Source: Aphodoplasma sp045626925 (GTDB lineage: Bacteria > Bacillota > Clostridia > UBA1381 > UMGS1253). From it: 64,000 nt of DNA. This document shows, piece by piece, positions 42,672-51,280 of the stretch. The position numbers and the translations under genes were made by a program. Under the pieces are notes generated by a model. The model was not told where the DNA came from and did no database searches. It saw nothing but the letters and a program-made list of their open reading frames with translations. The DNA lies in the NCBI GenBank assembly GCA_045626925.1, contig JAZUQZ010000005.1, positions 24,886-88,885 on the forward strand, in the 5' to 3' direction. How positions within the stretch are numbered: the first letter of the stretch is position 1; the number at the start of each line of letters is the position of its first letter.

Positions 42672-43499
42672 GTGAAAAATAATAAAACTTCGCCAAAGGT
42701 TATATTTTTTATAGCAGTAATTGCAATTATAGGTTTTTTAATCACTATGGGCAATTATCTTTGGGTATTTGGTGTAACATTTGTTATGATTGTTGGTGTT
42801 GTTATTTGGCAATGGCCAAACATTTTGACATTAAAAGGCCAGGCTGCATATGCAGATGGTAACAACACAAAGGCTCTTTCACTTCTTAAAAGGGCGCATG
42901 AGTTGCCTAACTCGCGTGTATCAAATTCGACGACATATGCATACATACTTTTAAGATTAGGTCAGGCACAAGAAGCGGCGAATGTATTAAATTATGTATT
43001 ACTAAATCAAAAGCTTAAAAAAGAGGAAAAACTCCAAGCAAGACAGATTTTATCGCTCGTACGCTATCGCCAGGGCGATTTTGCAGAGGCAACGCGCCTT
43101 ATGGAGATGGTATTTGAAGGGTATAAAAACTCGAGCGTATATGGTGCGCTGGGATATTATAAAATATTATCAAAAGCACCTGATGCGGAAGAGTTTAATC
43201 GTGAAGCATATGAATACAATCCCGATGACAAGGTTATTATTGACAATGCAGTTATTATTGCAATAAATAATGGTGATTATAAAAAGGCAAAAGAACTTTC
43301 GGAAAAAAGTATCAATGCGAATAATAAAGGAGTAGAAATTTTCTATCATGCAGGGCAAGCATATCTTGGCCTTGGTGATAAGCAGAAGGCTCTTGAGCAC
43401 TTTAAAAAGGCGCAATCGTGTACGCGTTCATTTATGACAACAGTGTCAGAACAAGAAATTATGGATGCGATTAGTGCGCTCGAAAGTGAAAAAAATTAA
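42672..43499 (+). CDS. Membrane-anchored TPR-repeat protein
   Basis: 275 aa. Two hydrophobic segments (about 12-30 and 33-52), then five to six TPR-like helix pairs from about 60 to 270 (for example AYADGNNTKALSLLKRAHEL, YILLRLGQAQEAANVLN, and AYLGLGDKQKALEHFKKAQ). It probably scaffolds a protein complex at the membrane; no specific partner is suggested. GTG 42672 with GAGGATG upstream is chosen; the frame is open upstream to 42576, but that extension lacks a ribosome-binding site. Confidence 0.75.
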   Translation: MKNNKTSPKVIFFIAVIAIIGFLITMGNYLWVFGVTFVMIVGVVIWQWPNILTLKGQAAYADGNNTKALSLLKRAHELPNSRVSNSTTYAYILLRLGQAQEAANVLNYVLLNQKLKKEEKLQARQILSLVRYRQGDFAEATRLMEMVFEGYKNSSVYGALGYYKILSKAPDAEEFNREAYEYNPDDKVIIDNAVIIAINNGDYKKAKELSEKSINANNKGVEIFYHAGQAYLGLGDKQKALEHFKKAQSCTRSFMTTVSEQEIMDAISALESEKN

Positions 43500-43526
43500 A
43501 TCATTTATAAATGGAGGAAAAAGAAA

Positions 43527-44168
43527 ATGAAAAAACAAGTTTTGTGTGTACTTTTGGTATTGGTCTTGGCTTTTGCACTTTGTGCGTGTGGCTCGCAAAC
43601 ATATACGAGCTCTACATCATCTCCAACGCCTTCGGCAAAACCGACCACGACTCCTATATCATTTGCAACGCCTGATATGGAAAAGACGAATATTGTTATT
43701 GAAACAAGCGAGGGCAAAATTGAGGCAGAGCTTTATCCACAGGTTGCGCCGATTACGGTTGCAAATATTCAGGAGCTTATATCAGAGGGTTTTTATGATG
43801 GTTTAACATTTCATAGAGTTATTGACGGTTTTATGATTCAGGGTGGCGACCCAAAAGGTAATGGAACGGGTGGCTCTGAAAAGAAGATTAAGGGCGAGTT
43901 TTCTGCAAACGGAGTAGAAAACGATATAAAGCACGAGCGTGGTGTGCTTTCGATGGCGAGAAGTAACGCGAAAAATTCAGCAAGTAGCCAATTTTTCATT
44001 ATGCACGATGATGCACCGCATCTTGATGGACAGTATGCGGCTTTTGGAAAGGTAACAAAGGGAATAGAGATTGTTGATAAGATTGCAAAAGATACAAAGG
44101 TTGAGGATTCAAACGGCACAGTGCTACCTGAAAATCAGCCAAAAATTATATCAATAAAATTCAAATAA
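43527..44168 (+). CDS. Cyclophilin-type peptidyl-prolyl isomerase, lipoprotein
   Basis: 213 aa. Residues 1-22 form a lipoprotein signal with lipobox LCAC (Cys ~20-21 area), then a Ser/Thr/Pro linker to about 50, then a cyclophilin domain: FHRVIDGFMIQGGDP, SASSQFFIMHDDAPHLDG, and GQYAAFGKV. The catalytic arginine (FHR) and the F/M and H positions are present. It folds proteins outside the cell and depends on Lgt. Strongly similar to the next gene, from which it differs by the signal and linker. Confidence 0.92.
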   Translation: MKKQVLCVLLVLVLAFALCACGSQTYTSSTSSPTPSAKPTTTPISFATPDMEKTNIVIETSEGKIEAELYPQVAPITVANIQELISEGFYDGLTFHRVIDGFMIQGGDPKGNGTGGSEKKIKGEFSANGVENDIKHERGVLSMARSNAKNSASSQFFIMHDDAPHLDGQYAAFGKVTKGIEIVDKIAKDTKVEDSNGTVLPENQPKIISIKFK

Positions 44169-44233
44169 AAAAATAGCATTTGTATGAAAAAAGCATTTAT
44201 GAACATAATATATAAACGAAAGGAAAACAAAAA

Positions 44234-44728
44234 ATGAGCAACAAAGTTATAATGTTTGAAACAGAAAAAGGAAATATCAAGGCAGAACTTTATCCACAGG
44301 TTGCGCCGATTACAGTAGAAAATTTTGTAAAGCTTGTTGAAAAGGGCTTTTATGATGGTTTGACATTTCACAGAATTATTGACGGTTTTATGATTCAGGG
44401 TGGCGACCCGCTGGGTAACGGCATGGGTGGCTCCGATGAAAAAATCAAAGGCGAGTTCAAATCAAATGGCGTGATAAATAATTTAAAACACGAGCGCGGA
44501 GTGCTTTCAATGGCAAGAAGCATGAACCCAAACTCTGCAAGCAGCCAATTTTTCATTATGCACGATGATGCACCGCACCTTGATGGGCAGTATGCTGCTT
44601 TTGGTATGGTAGTAGAGGGAATAGAGGTTGTGGATGAAATTGTAAAAAGTGCCAAAGTAGTAGACGCAAATGGAACGGTATTACCTGCAAACCAACCAAA
44701 AATAAATCGCGTTTATGTTGTAAAATAG
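44234..44728 (+). CDS. Cyclophilin-type peptidyl-prolyl isomerase, cytoplasmic
   Basis: 164 aa, no signal peptide. Same domain as the preceding lipoprotein: FHRIIDGFMIQGGDP, NSASSQFFIMHDDAPHLD. Nucleotide sequence also runs nearly identical in several blocks between 43730-44050 and 44285-44605, which points to a tandem duplication with later gain or loss of the export signal. ATG follows AAAGGAAAA. Confidence 0.93.
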   Translation: MSNKVIMFETEKGNIKAELYPQVAPITVENFVKLVEKGFYDGLTFHRIIDGFMIQGGDPLGNGMGGSDEKIKGEFKSNGVINNLKHERGVLSMARSMNPNSASSQFFIMHDDAPHLDGQYAAFGMVVEGIEVVDEIVKSAKVVDANGTVLPANQPKINRVYVVK

Positions 44729-44767
44729 GACAAAATTGAGATAATTAAAATTTTAACAAAAAAACTC

Positions 44768-44796
44768 TTGTAAAAAGAGGAAAAATATTGTAAAAT
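44768..44796 (+). promoter_or_regulatory. Promoter for gap
   Basis: TTGTAA at 44768-44773, 17-nt spacer, TAAAAT at 44791-44796. A moderate match, but it is placed about 55 nt upstream of a highly biased gene. Confidence 0.55.
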
Positions 44797-44849
44797 ATTA
44801 GCTGTGACCAATTTGAATAAAAATATATTTTTTAGGAGGTTTAATTGTT

Positions 44850-45863
44850 ATGGCAATTAAAGTAGGTATCAATGGTTTTGGTCGTATCGGCAGACTTGTT
44901 TTCCGTGCGGCTATCGAAACAGGCAAGGTTGAAATCGTAGGTATTAACGACCCATTTATTGACCTTGATTACATGGTTTATATGGCTAAGTATGATACAG
45001 TACATGGTCAGTTTAAGCATGATGTTTCAACAGATGGTAAGGACCTTATCGTTGATGGTAAGAAGATTGCAGTTTATGCTGCTATGAATCCTTCTGAAAT
45101 CGGTTGGAGCGAGTGTGGTGCTGAATATGTTGTAGAGTCTACAGGCGTATTCCTTACAAAAGAGAAGGCACAGGGTCATATTGACGCTGGTGCAAAGAAA
45201 GTTGTTATGTCCGCTCCTTCAAAGGATGACACACCTATGTTTGTAATGGGTGTTAACAACGACAAGTACACATCAGATATGAACTTTGTATCAAATGCTT
45301 CGTGTACAACAAACTGTTTAGCTCCTATAGCTAAGGTTTTGAATGATAATTTTGGTCTTGTTGATGGTCTTATGACAACTGTTCACGCTACAACTGCTAC
45401 ACAGAAGACAGTTGACGGTCCTTCAAAGAAGGATTGGAGAGGCGGACGCGCTGCTGCAGGTAATATCATTCCTTCAAGCACAGGTGCTGCTAAAGCTGTT
45501 GGCAAGGTTATTCCTGAGCTTAATGGCAAATTGACAGGTATGTCAATGAGAGTTCCAACACTTGACGGTTCTGTAGTTGACCTTACAGTTAACCTTGCAA
45601 AGCCTGCTTCGTATGATGCAATTTGTGCAGCTATGAAGAAAGCTTCTGAGGGTGAGCTTAAGGGTATTCTTGGTTATACAGAAGATGATATTGTTTCATC
45701 GGATATTCTTGGCGACCCAAGAACATCAATCTTTGATGCAAAAGCAGGTATCGCTCTTACAGATACATTCGTAAAGGTTGTATCATGGTATGATAACGAG
45801 TGGGGCTATTCAAACAAGGTTGTTGACCTAATCTGCCATATGGCAAGCGTTGACCACAAGTAA
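44850..45863 (+). CDS. gap: Glyceraldehyde-3-phosphate dehydrogenase, type I
   Basis: 337 aa glycolytic enzyme. N-terminal NAD motif GINGFGRIGRL, catalytic C152 in NASCTTNCLAP, PSSTGAAKAVGKV, and SWYDNEWGYSNK. Its codon use (many GCT, GGT, GAC, AAG) differs from its neighbours, as expected for a very highly expressed gene. ATG follows AGGAGG. Monocistronic between a promoter and a strong terminator; pgk and tpi are not adjacent. Confidence 0.98.
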   Translation: MAIKVGINGFGRIGRLVFRAAIETGKVEIVGINDPFIDLDYMVYMAKYDTVHGQFKHDVSTDGKDLIVDGKKIAVYAAMNPSEIGWSECGAEYVVESTGVFLTKEKAQGHIDAGAKKVVMSAPSKDDTPMFVMGVNNDKYTSDMNFVSNASCTTNCLAPIAKVLNDNFGLVDGLMTTVHATTATQKTVDGPSKKDWRGGRAAAGNIIPSSTGAAKAVGKVIPELNGKLTGMSMRVPTLDGSVVDLTVNLAKPASYDAICAAMKKASEGELKGILGYTEDDIVSSDILGDPRTSIFDAKAGIALTDTFVKVVSWYDNEWGYSNKVVDLICHMASVDHK

Positions 45864-45880
45864 TACACTATTGTAAAACC

Positions 45881-45919
45881 AAAGCCCATATGCTGATTTA
45901 CTCGGCATGTGGGCTTTTT
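45881..45919 (+). terminator. Intrinsic terminator after gap
   Basis: Thirteen-pair stem AAAGCCCATATGC/GCATGTGGGCTTT followed by TTTT. Confidence 0.95.
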
Positions 45920-46024
45920 ATTGTTTTAACAACGATGTTTGAGGGGTTATTATTTGAATAATTTACGAAAAGTGGCGCATTTAGTAACATTTTTTATGAT
46001 TGCAAAAAAATTTATCGAAAAATG

Positions 46025-46053
46025 TAGACTTTATGAAATTTTAATAGTATAAT
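46025..46053 (+). promoter_or_regulatory. Promoter for the purine salvage pair
   Basis: TAGACT at 46025-46030, 17-nt spacer, TATAAT at 46048-46053; the -35 matches four of six positions. Confidence 0.5.
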
Positions 46054-46098
46054 AACTTTTACGGGTGTTTTTTGAATTAAAAAACGGAGGAAGTACGG

Positions 46099-46941
46099 TT
46101 GGATATGGTGTCTGGCAAGCTCTACAAATGTGCCGAGATAGTGAAAAATAAAATAAATTATAAACCGGTGGCGGCACTTGTGCTTGGGTCGGGGCTTGGC
46201 GGATTTGTTGATTGCACTGATATATATGACGAGCTTTCATATAGTGAAATTGAAGGGTTTCCGATTTCGAGCGTAGAGGGACACAAAGGACGCTTCGTGT
46301 TTGCAAAGGTTTGTGGAGTAGATACGGTTATAATGCAAGGACGCGTTCATTATTATGAAGGGTATGAAATGAGCGATGTAGTTCTTCCAATAAGATTGAT
46401 GAGCCTGCTTGGCGCAAAGAGTATTTTACTTACAAATGCTGCAGGCGGCATTAACGACACATTTAAAGCGGGCGATTTTATGATGATTAACGACCACATA
46501 TCGTCGCTTGTTCCTTCACCGCTTATAGGACAAAACATTTCCGGCTTGGGAGAGCGCTTTTTAGATATGAGTGAGGTATATGATTATTCATTCAGACAGC
46601 TTATAAAAGCTGCTGCATGCGACGAGCATATCGCACTTAAAGAGGGCGTATATCTTCAAACGACGGGACCAAACTATGAAACACCAAAAGAAATACAAAT
46701 GTTTAAAGCATGGGGAGCTGATGCCGTAGGTATGAGCACGGCATGCGAAGCGATTGCGGCACATCATGCGGGGATGCGTGTCGGCGCAATAAGCTGTATT
46801 TCAAATATGGCAGCAGGTATTTCAAAAACGGCATTATCACACAGCGAGGTACAACAGACCGCATCAAATGCGGCGGCAAGCTTTCAGAGGTTACTGCTCA
46901 GGATATTTAAAGAACTGAATAATGAGTTTTTGCAAAAGTAG
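46099..46941 (+). CDS. Purine-nucleoside phosphorylase
   Basis: 280 aa trimeric-type PNP (Pfam PNP_UDP_1), cleaving inosine/guanosine with phosphate. Seen: LVLGSGLGGF (phosphate loop), GHKGRFV, MQGRVHYYEGY, LTNAAGGIN, and the GPNYETPKEIQM and VGMSTACEA segments. The start is TTG 46099 with GGAGG 8 nt upstream; ATG 46105 is the alternative. It forms a purine-salvage pair with the adenosine deaminase gene 67 nt downstream. Confidence 0.94.
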   Translation: MDMVSGKLYKCAEIVKNKINYKPVAALVLGSGLGGFVDCTDIYDELSYSEIEGFPISSVEGHKGRFVFAKVCGVDTVIMQGRVHYYEGYEMSDVVLPIRLMSLLGAKSILLTNAAGGINDTFKAGDFMMINDHISSLVPSPLIGQNISGLGERFLDMSEVYDYSFRQLIKAAACDEHIALKEGVYLQTTGPNYETPKEIQMFKAWGADAVGMSTACEAIAAHHAGMRVGAISCISNMAAGISKTALSHSEVQQTASNAAASFQRLLLRIFKELNNEFLQK

Positions 46942-47008
46942 TCGTGCTTAGTTATAGTGCAAAGTGGCTACTTTGTTCGGGAAATAAAAAGGGGAGAGAA
47001 GTAAGAAA

Positions 47009-48004
47009 ATGATTGATTTGCATTTGCATTTGGACGGTTCGCTCAGTGTGCAAACGCTAATAAAGCTTGCTGAAGAAAACAATATCAGCTTGCCCGGTGA
47101 TAGCGTAAAAACGCTAAAACCTTATATATGTGCACCAAAAAAATGTAACGATTTAAACGAATATCTTAAATATTTTGAGATTCCATTATCCGTATTGCAA
47201 ACATCGTCGGCACTTGAGTATGCGGCGTATGACCTTGTAAAAAGACTTGATGATATGAAGATGAATTATGCGGAGATACGCTTTGCACCACAGCTTCATA
47301 CAATGGGCTCGCTTTCACAAGCAGATGCTGTAGAAGCGGTTTCAAAGGGAATTGGGAAGGCGCTTGATTCGTGCAAGCGCATGAAGGCAAGGGTTATACT
47401 TTGTTGTATGCGTGCAGATGGAAACGAAAAAGAAAATATAGAAACCATAAATTGTGCAAAAAGCTTTTTAAACGATCCTGTTGTGGCGGTTGACCTCGCC
47501 GGAGCAGAGGGAATATATCAAACAAGAAGTTTTAAAAAGGTGTTTGACCTTGCGCAAAAGTACGATATACCATTTACAATTCACGCCGGTGAATCAGGTG
47601 GACCGGAAAGCGTTCGCGCAGCGATTGAAATGGGCGCACAAAGAATTGGGCATGGTATCCGTGCATGTGAGGATGAAAAAGTGTTAGAAATGCTTATTGA
47701 GCGTAATATAGCATTTGAAATGTGTCCAACGAGCAATTTGCAAACGGGTGTGGTTGGAAAGATAAAAGAATACCCCATTCGCCGTCTTTTGAAGATGGGC
47801 GCGATTGTGACGGTCAATACCGACAATATGACGGTGTCTGATACAGATATTAAAAAAGAGTATGCACTTCTTAAAAAGTCGTTATCGCTTACTGCTGAAG
47901 AAGAAAAAATGCTTTTGTTAAATTCGGTATACGCATCGTTTTTGCCGGAAGAGGATAAGCACACACTTTCTGAAGAAATTTATAAATATGGTTTATACAT
48001 ATAA
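47009..48004 (+). CDS. add: Adenosine deaminase
   Basis: 331 aa. Zinc ligands H5 and H7 (DLHLHLDG), catalytic HAGE, RIGHGI, and the late aspartate in NTDNMTVSDTD. The residue after that zinc aspartate is N, not D as in E. coli, which I believe is common in clostridial members. It converts adenosine to inosine, which the neighbouring phosphorylase can split. ATG follows AAGGGGAGAG. Confidence 0.94.
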   Translation: MIDLHLHLDGSLSVQTLIKLAEENNISLPGDSVKTLKPYICAPKKCNDLNEYLKYFEIPLSVLQTSSALEYAAYDLVKRLDDMKMNYAEIRFAPQLHTMGSLSQADAVEAVSKGIGKALDSCKRMKARVILCCMRADGNEKENIETINCAKSFLNDPVVAVDLAGAEGIYQTRSFKKVFDLAQKYDIPFTIHAGESGGPESVRAAIEMGAQRIGHGIRACEDEKVLEMLIERNIAFEMCPTSNLQTGVVGKIKEYPIRRLLKMGAIVTVNTDNMTVSDTDIKKEYALLKKSLSLTAEEEKMLLLNSVYASFLPEEDKHTLSEEIYKYGLYI

Positions 48005-48033
48005 AAAAGCTACAGAGCTCTGTAGCTTTTTTT
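48003..48033. terminator. Bidirectional terminator
   Basis: Perfect palindrome GCTACAGAGCTCTGTAGC with A and T runs on both sides, between convergent add and the ABC-F gene. Confidence 0.95.
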
Positions 48034-49930
48034 ATATTATATTACTAAGCGTTTCCCATTCGTTGTAGCATTCTTCAAGCTCATGCTCAAGCTCATCAAT
48101 TTGCAGCGACAACTCGCCGGCTTTTACATAATCGGTAGCATATTCGTCGCTTGAAAGAAGCGTGTTTTTCTGCTTGATTTGTTCTTCTATTTCGCCTATC
48201 TTTTTTTCAAGTCGTTCAATCTTTGAAGCGTTTTTTCTTTTTTCAGACTCCATACGCTTTTGCTCGAGATAGTTTTCTTTATTTGATACGCGAACAACTT
48301 CTTTTTTATCGGGACTTTGTTTAAATTTTTCTAAAAAATAATCATAATTTCCAACATAATTTTCGAGTCCGCCTGTGCGCATATACATAATTTTGTTTGC
48401 AAGCTTGTTTATAAAATATCTGTCATGCGAGACGATAAACATTGTACCATCATAGGTCAAAAGTGCCTTCTCAAGTGCCTCGCGTGAGTTTATATCAAGA
48501 TGGTTAGTCGGCTCGTCAAGAAGAAGCAGATTTGCACCTGAAAGCATAAGCTTTGCAAGTGATACACGGGCTCTTTCGCCACCCGAAAGTGCGCTTATCG
48601 GTTTAAACACATCATCGCCCTTGAACAAAAATGCCGCCAAGGCGTTTCGTATTTCGGTAAGGTTCTTTTTGGGATATGTGTCATATATCTCATCAAGCAC
48701 GGTTTTGTCATAACAAAGGTTTTCTTGAGTCTGGTCATAATAGCCGACCTCAATATTCGGTCCAAATAAAACCTCACCCTCAAGTGGCACAAGCATACCC
48801 ATAAGTATTTTAAATAGTGTGGTCTTGCCACAGCCGTTTTCGCCAAGAAGAAACACATGCTCGCCTTTCTTTATTTCTATATTTACATTTGAAAAAAGTT
48901 TCTCAATACCGTATGCCATTGATAACGAGTGCGCGCTAATTACATCATTTGCTGTGCTGGGTTTTGTATAAAAGCTAAAATGAAGCTTTTCCGGTTCACG
49001 CTCGCATGCCTCAAGCCCATCTACAAGCTTGTCAATAACTTTTTGTTTGCTTTCGGCGGTTTTGATGTTTTTTTCACGATTCCATCGTTTTTGTTGTTCA
49101 ACAATACCCTCGAGTCTGTTGATTTCACGCATAGTATTATCATATTTTCTTTGCTTTGCAAGCTTTGCCTCTTCTTTTAATACAAGGTAGCGTGAATAGT
49201 TTCCATCATATGTAGTAAGTGTATTATTTTCAAGTTCAAAGGTTTTGTTGCATACACGGTCTAAAAAATATCTGTCATGCGATATAATCATAAATGCGCC
49301 GTTATAATTTATCAAAAAATTTTCGAGCCATTCTACCGATGCGATATCAAGGTGGTTAGTCGGCTCATCTAAAAGCAATAGATTGGCATCGCTAAGAAGA
49401 ATTTTGCAAAGAAGTACACGCGTTTTTTGACCACCGCTCAGCGTTTCAAAAGGTTTATCAAGCTCGCTTTCATCAAAACCGAGTCCGATAAGGCTTGAGC
49501 GAGCAATATTTTTATACATATAGCCTCCGCGCGATTCAAAACGGGCCATAAGCTTTGACTGTCTGTCTACAAGCTCTGTTAAATTATCATCATTATTTTC
49601 AATAGCACGCGAAATAAAATCAAGCTCACTCTCCATATCAAGCATATCACTATAGACACTCATAACCTCTTCAAATACGGTGTTGTCTGAATGAATGTCT
49701 GCGTGCTGCTGCATATAGCCTATGCGGGTGTCCTTGTTTATAAATACTTCTCCGCTGTCGGCATACGATGGATTTAAGAGCGCACGAAAAAGAGTTGTCT
49801 TTCCCGCACCATTTATGCCTACAAATCCGACTTTGTCTTTGTCCGAAATATTAAACGATACATTTGAAAAAACAGTATCTTCGATAAAGGACTTATTAAG
49901 TTTTGACGCATTTAACAGTATCAAAGCCAT
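48032..49930 (-). CDS. ABC-F family ATPase
   Basis: 632 aa soluble protein with two ABC domains and no membrane segments. First domain: GINGAGKTTLF, LSGGQKTRVLL; second: GENGCGKTTLF, LSGGERARVSL; both have LLLLDEPTNHLD. An interdomain linker (about 240-310, the P-site tRNA interaction motif) and a C-terminal coiled coil (about 550-632) are present. ABC-F proteins act on ribosomes, some giving antibiotic resistance; the coiled-coil tail fits the housekeeping YdiF/Uup-type group better. Confidence 0.93.
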   Translation of the reverse strand: MALILLNASKLNKSFIEDTVFSNVSFNISDKDKVGFVGINGAGKTTLFRALLNPSYADSGEVFINKDTRIGYMQQHADIHSDNTVFEEVMSVYSDMLDMESELDFISRAIENNDDNLTELVDRQSKLMARFESRGGYMYKNIARSSLIGLGFDESELDKPFETLSGGQKTRVLLCKILLSDANLLLLDEPTNHLDIASVEWLENFLINYNGAFMIISHDRYFLDRVCNKTFELENNTLTTYDGNYSRYLVLKEEAKLAKQRKYDNTMREINRLEGIVEQQKRWNREKNIKTAESKQKVIDKLVDGLEACEREPEKLHFSFYTKPSTANDVISAHSLSMAYGIEKLFSNVNIEIKKGEHVFLLGENGCGKTTLFKILMGMLVPLEGEVLFGPNIEVGYYDQTQENLCYDKTVLDEIYDTYPKKNLTEIRNALAAFLFKGDDVFKPISALSGGERARVSLAKLMLSGANLLLLDEPTNHLDINSREALEKALLTYDGTMFIVSHDRYFINKLANKIMYMRTGGLENYVGNYDYFLEKFKQSPDKKEVVRVSNKENYLEQKRMESEKRKNASKIERLEKKIGEIEEQIKQKNTLLSSDEYATDYVKAGELSLQIDELEHELEECYNEWETLSNII

Positions 49931-49952
49931 TCACCGCTTCACATTATTATAA

Positions 49953-49978
49953 GGAGTGTAGTCATTTGGCTACACTCC
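49953..49978 (-). terminator. Terminator-like hairpin after the cohesin-SLH gene
   Basis: Nine-bp stem GGAGTGTAG/CTACACTCC with an 8-nt loop; the following T-run is short, so termination may be partial and allow readthrough into the ABC-F gene. Confidence 0.6.
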
Positions 49979-49985
49979 AAAAGTT

Positions 49986-51155
49986 TTATTTTATTACTAC
50001 TGCTTCCATAATAGCATCATATGCCCAATGCTCTGAAGATAAATCCTCAAACACAGGCTCTGCAAGTGTTTTGTCTGCCTTGTTGATTACTCTGTTTATT
50101 ATTGCAACGACCTCTGCGCGTGTGATATTATCTTCCGGTCTAAATGACCCGTCGGGATAACCGTACACATAGCCGGCATCAACAAACGCTTCAATGTATT
50201 GTTGTGCCCAATGACCGCTTATGTCACTAAGCTTTGTTTTTGATGCTATATTTTTTTCAAGACCAATAGCAGACGCGACCATTTTTACAAATTCTGCGCG
50301 CGTAATGCTGTTTTCGCCTTTAAATGTGCCGTCGGGATATCCGCTTATAATAGGCGTTTGTGCAAGGTCACCTATCATATTGTTATATTCTATTGACACA
50401 TCTGAAAATGCTATGCCATCATTTTTAAGGTTTTCAAATTTTAACAGCGGATGAAGCGCAAGCGCAACTTCATAACGGGTTGCAGCTCTGTCAGGCTCGA
50501 ACGACGATGCACTTATAGGTGCGATGTATCGAATGCTTTTTGCATTTTCTTTAAAGCTTGCACTTGGCGCCTTTGTATTGGGCAGAATCGGTCCGCCTGC
50601 GCCACTGTTTGATGGGGGAGGTGTAGGCGTGCTCGTCGGCACATCGGCCTGTGAGTTGATTTGTACAACAGTCGATGAAACTGCACAATCGATATTTGCG
50701 ATAGATTCATTTACAAGACTTTGCAGAGAATTGTTTACAAGTGATATACCAATATTTGTTGTAGTTGCCTCTTGAGATTTTACCATAAATTTGTACGAAA
50801 ACATTTTCCCGTTGTGGCCAAAATTTTCGTGATGCATCGCAGCAACGCGTGCCTCCGGCTTATTCATATAGCGCGGATTTATCACAATAGTAGGCACAAA
50901 CGATTCGTCCACAACATCTGAGCCTGCAACAGGCTCGACAAGGGTGTCGTCATATGATATAGATAGCATAAAACCTAAGATGCCGGGATTGTTTTCTATA
51001 TAAAAATTTAGTTCAAATGTTTCACCGATATTTGCATTTACCATGGAGTCAGCATAAATGTGTGGCTGACCAGTTTGTGCAAAAACTCCAAGTGACAAAC
51101 ACATCATGCAAACAATAAGTAGCACGCAAATGGATTTAAAACCTTTTTTAATCAT
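49986..51155 (-). CDS. Cohesin-like/SLH-domain surface protein
   Basis: About 389 aa. Signal peptide (1-27, ending VFAQ); residues about 30-170 form a cohesin-like beta domain (IGETFELNFYIEN, GILGFMLSISYDDTLVEP, NIGISLVNNSL); a Pro/Thr/Ser linker (175-210); then two to three S-layer homology repeats (ISGYPDGTFKGENSITRAEF and YGYPDGSFRPEDNITRAEVV). The cohesin-plus-SLH order is that of cellulosome anchoring proteins, which hold dockerin-bearing proteins on the wall. ATG 51155 follows GAGGTG. No dockerin gene is in the window. Confidence 0.85.
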   Translation of the reverse strand: MIKKGFKSICVLLIVCMMCLSLGVFAQTGQPHIYADSMVNANIGETFELNFYIENNPGILGFMLSISYDDTLVEPVAGSDVVDESFVPTIVINPRYMNKPEARVAAMHHENFGHNGKMFSYKFMVKSQEATTTNIGISLVNNSLQSLVNESIANIDCAVSSTVVQINSQADVPTSTPTPPPSNSGAGGPILPNTKAPSASFKENAKSIRYIAPISASSFEPDRAATRYEVALALHPLLKFENLKNDGIAFSDVSIEYNNMIGDLAQTPIISGYPDGTFKGENSITRAEFVKMVASAIGLEKNIASKTKLSDISGHWAQQYIEAFVDAGYVYGYPDGSFRPEDNITRAEVVAIINRVINKADKTLAEPVFEDLSSEHWAYDAIMEAVVIK

Positions 51156-51175
51156 AACAAACACCTCTTTTTTAC

Positions 51176-51204
51176 ATTATACTACAAAACCGCTATTGTG
51201 GCAA
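51176..51204 (-). promoter_or_regulatory. Promoter of the cohesin-SLH gene with an overlapping inverted repeat
   Basis: Minus strand TTGCCA (complement of 51199-51204), 17-nt spacer, TATAAT (complement of 51176-51181). The -35 is covered by an inverted repeat GCTATTG-TGG-CAATAGC (51192-51208). Confidence 0.8.
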
Positions 51205-51248
51205 TAGCTATAAACAATTTTACAAACATTACTACTGTGCGTTTTAAA

Positions 51249-51280
51249 GAAAAAATCGTGGTGCAGTTACATCACGATTT
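51249..51280 (-). terminator. Intrinsic terminator after the HD hydrolase gene
   Basis: Eleven-pair stem (AAATCGTG extended inward) with a T-run on the minus-strand 3' side; the stem includes the stop codon of the HD gene. Confidence 0.85.

Noticed and set aside
47820..47835. Loss of a catalytic aspartate in adenosine deaminase (NTDN)
   Set aside because: The zinc aspartate is kept, and I recall N at the next position in many clostridial homologues, so it is not evidence of inactivation.
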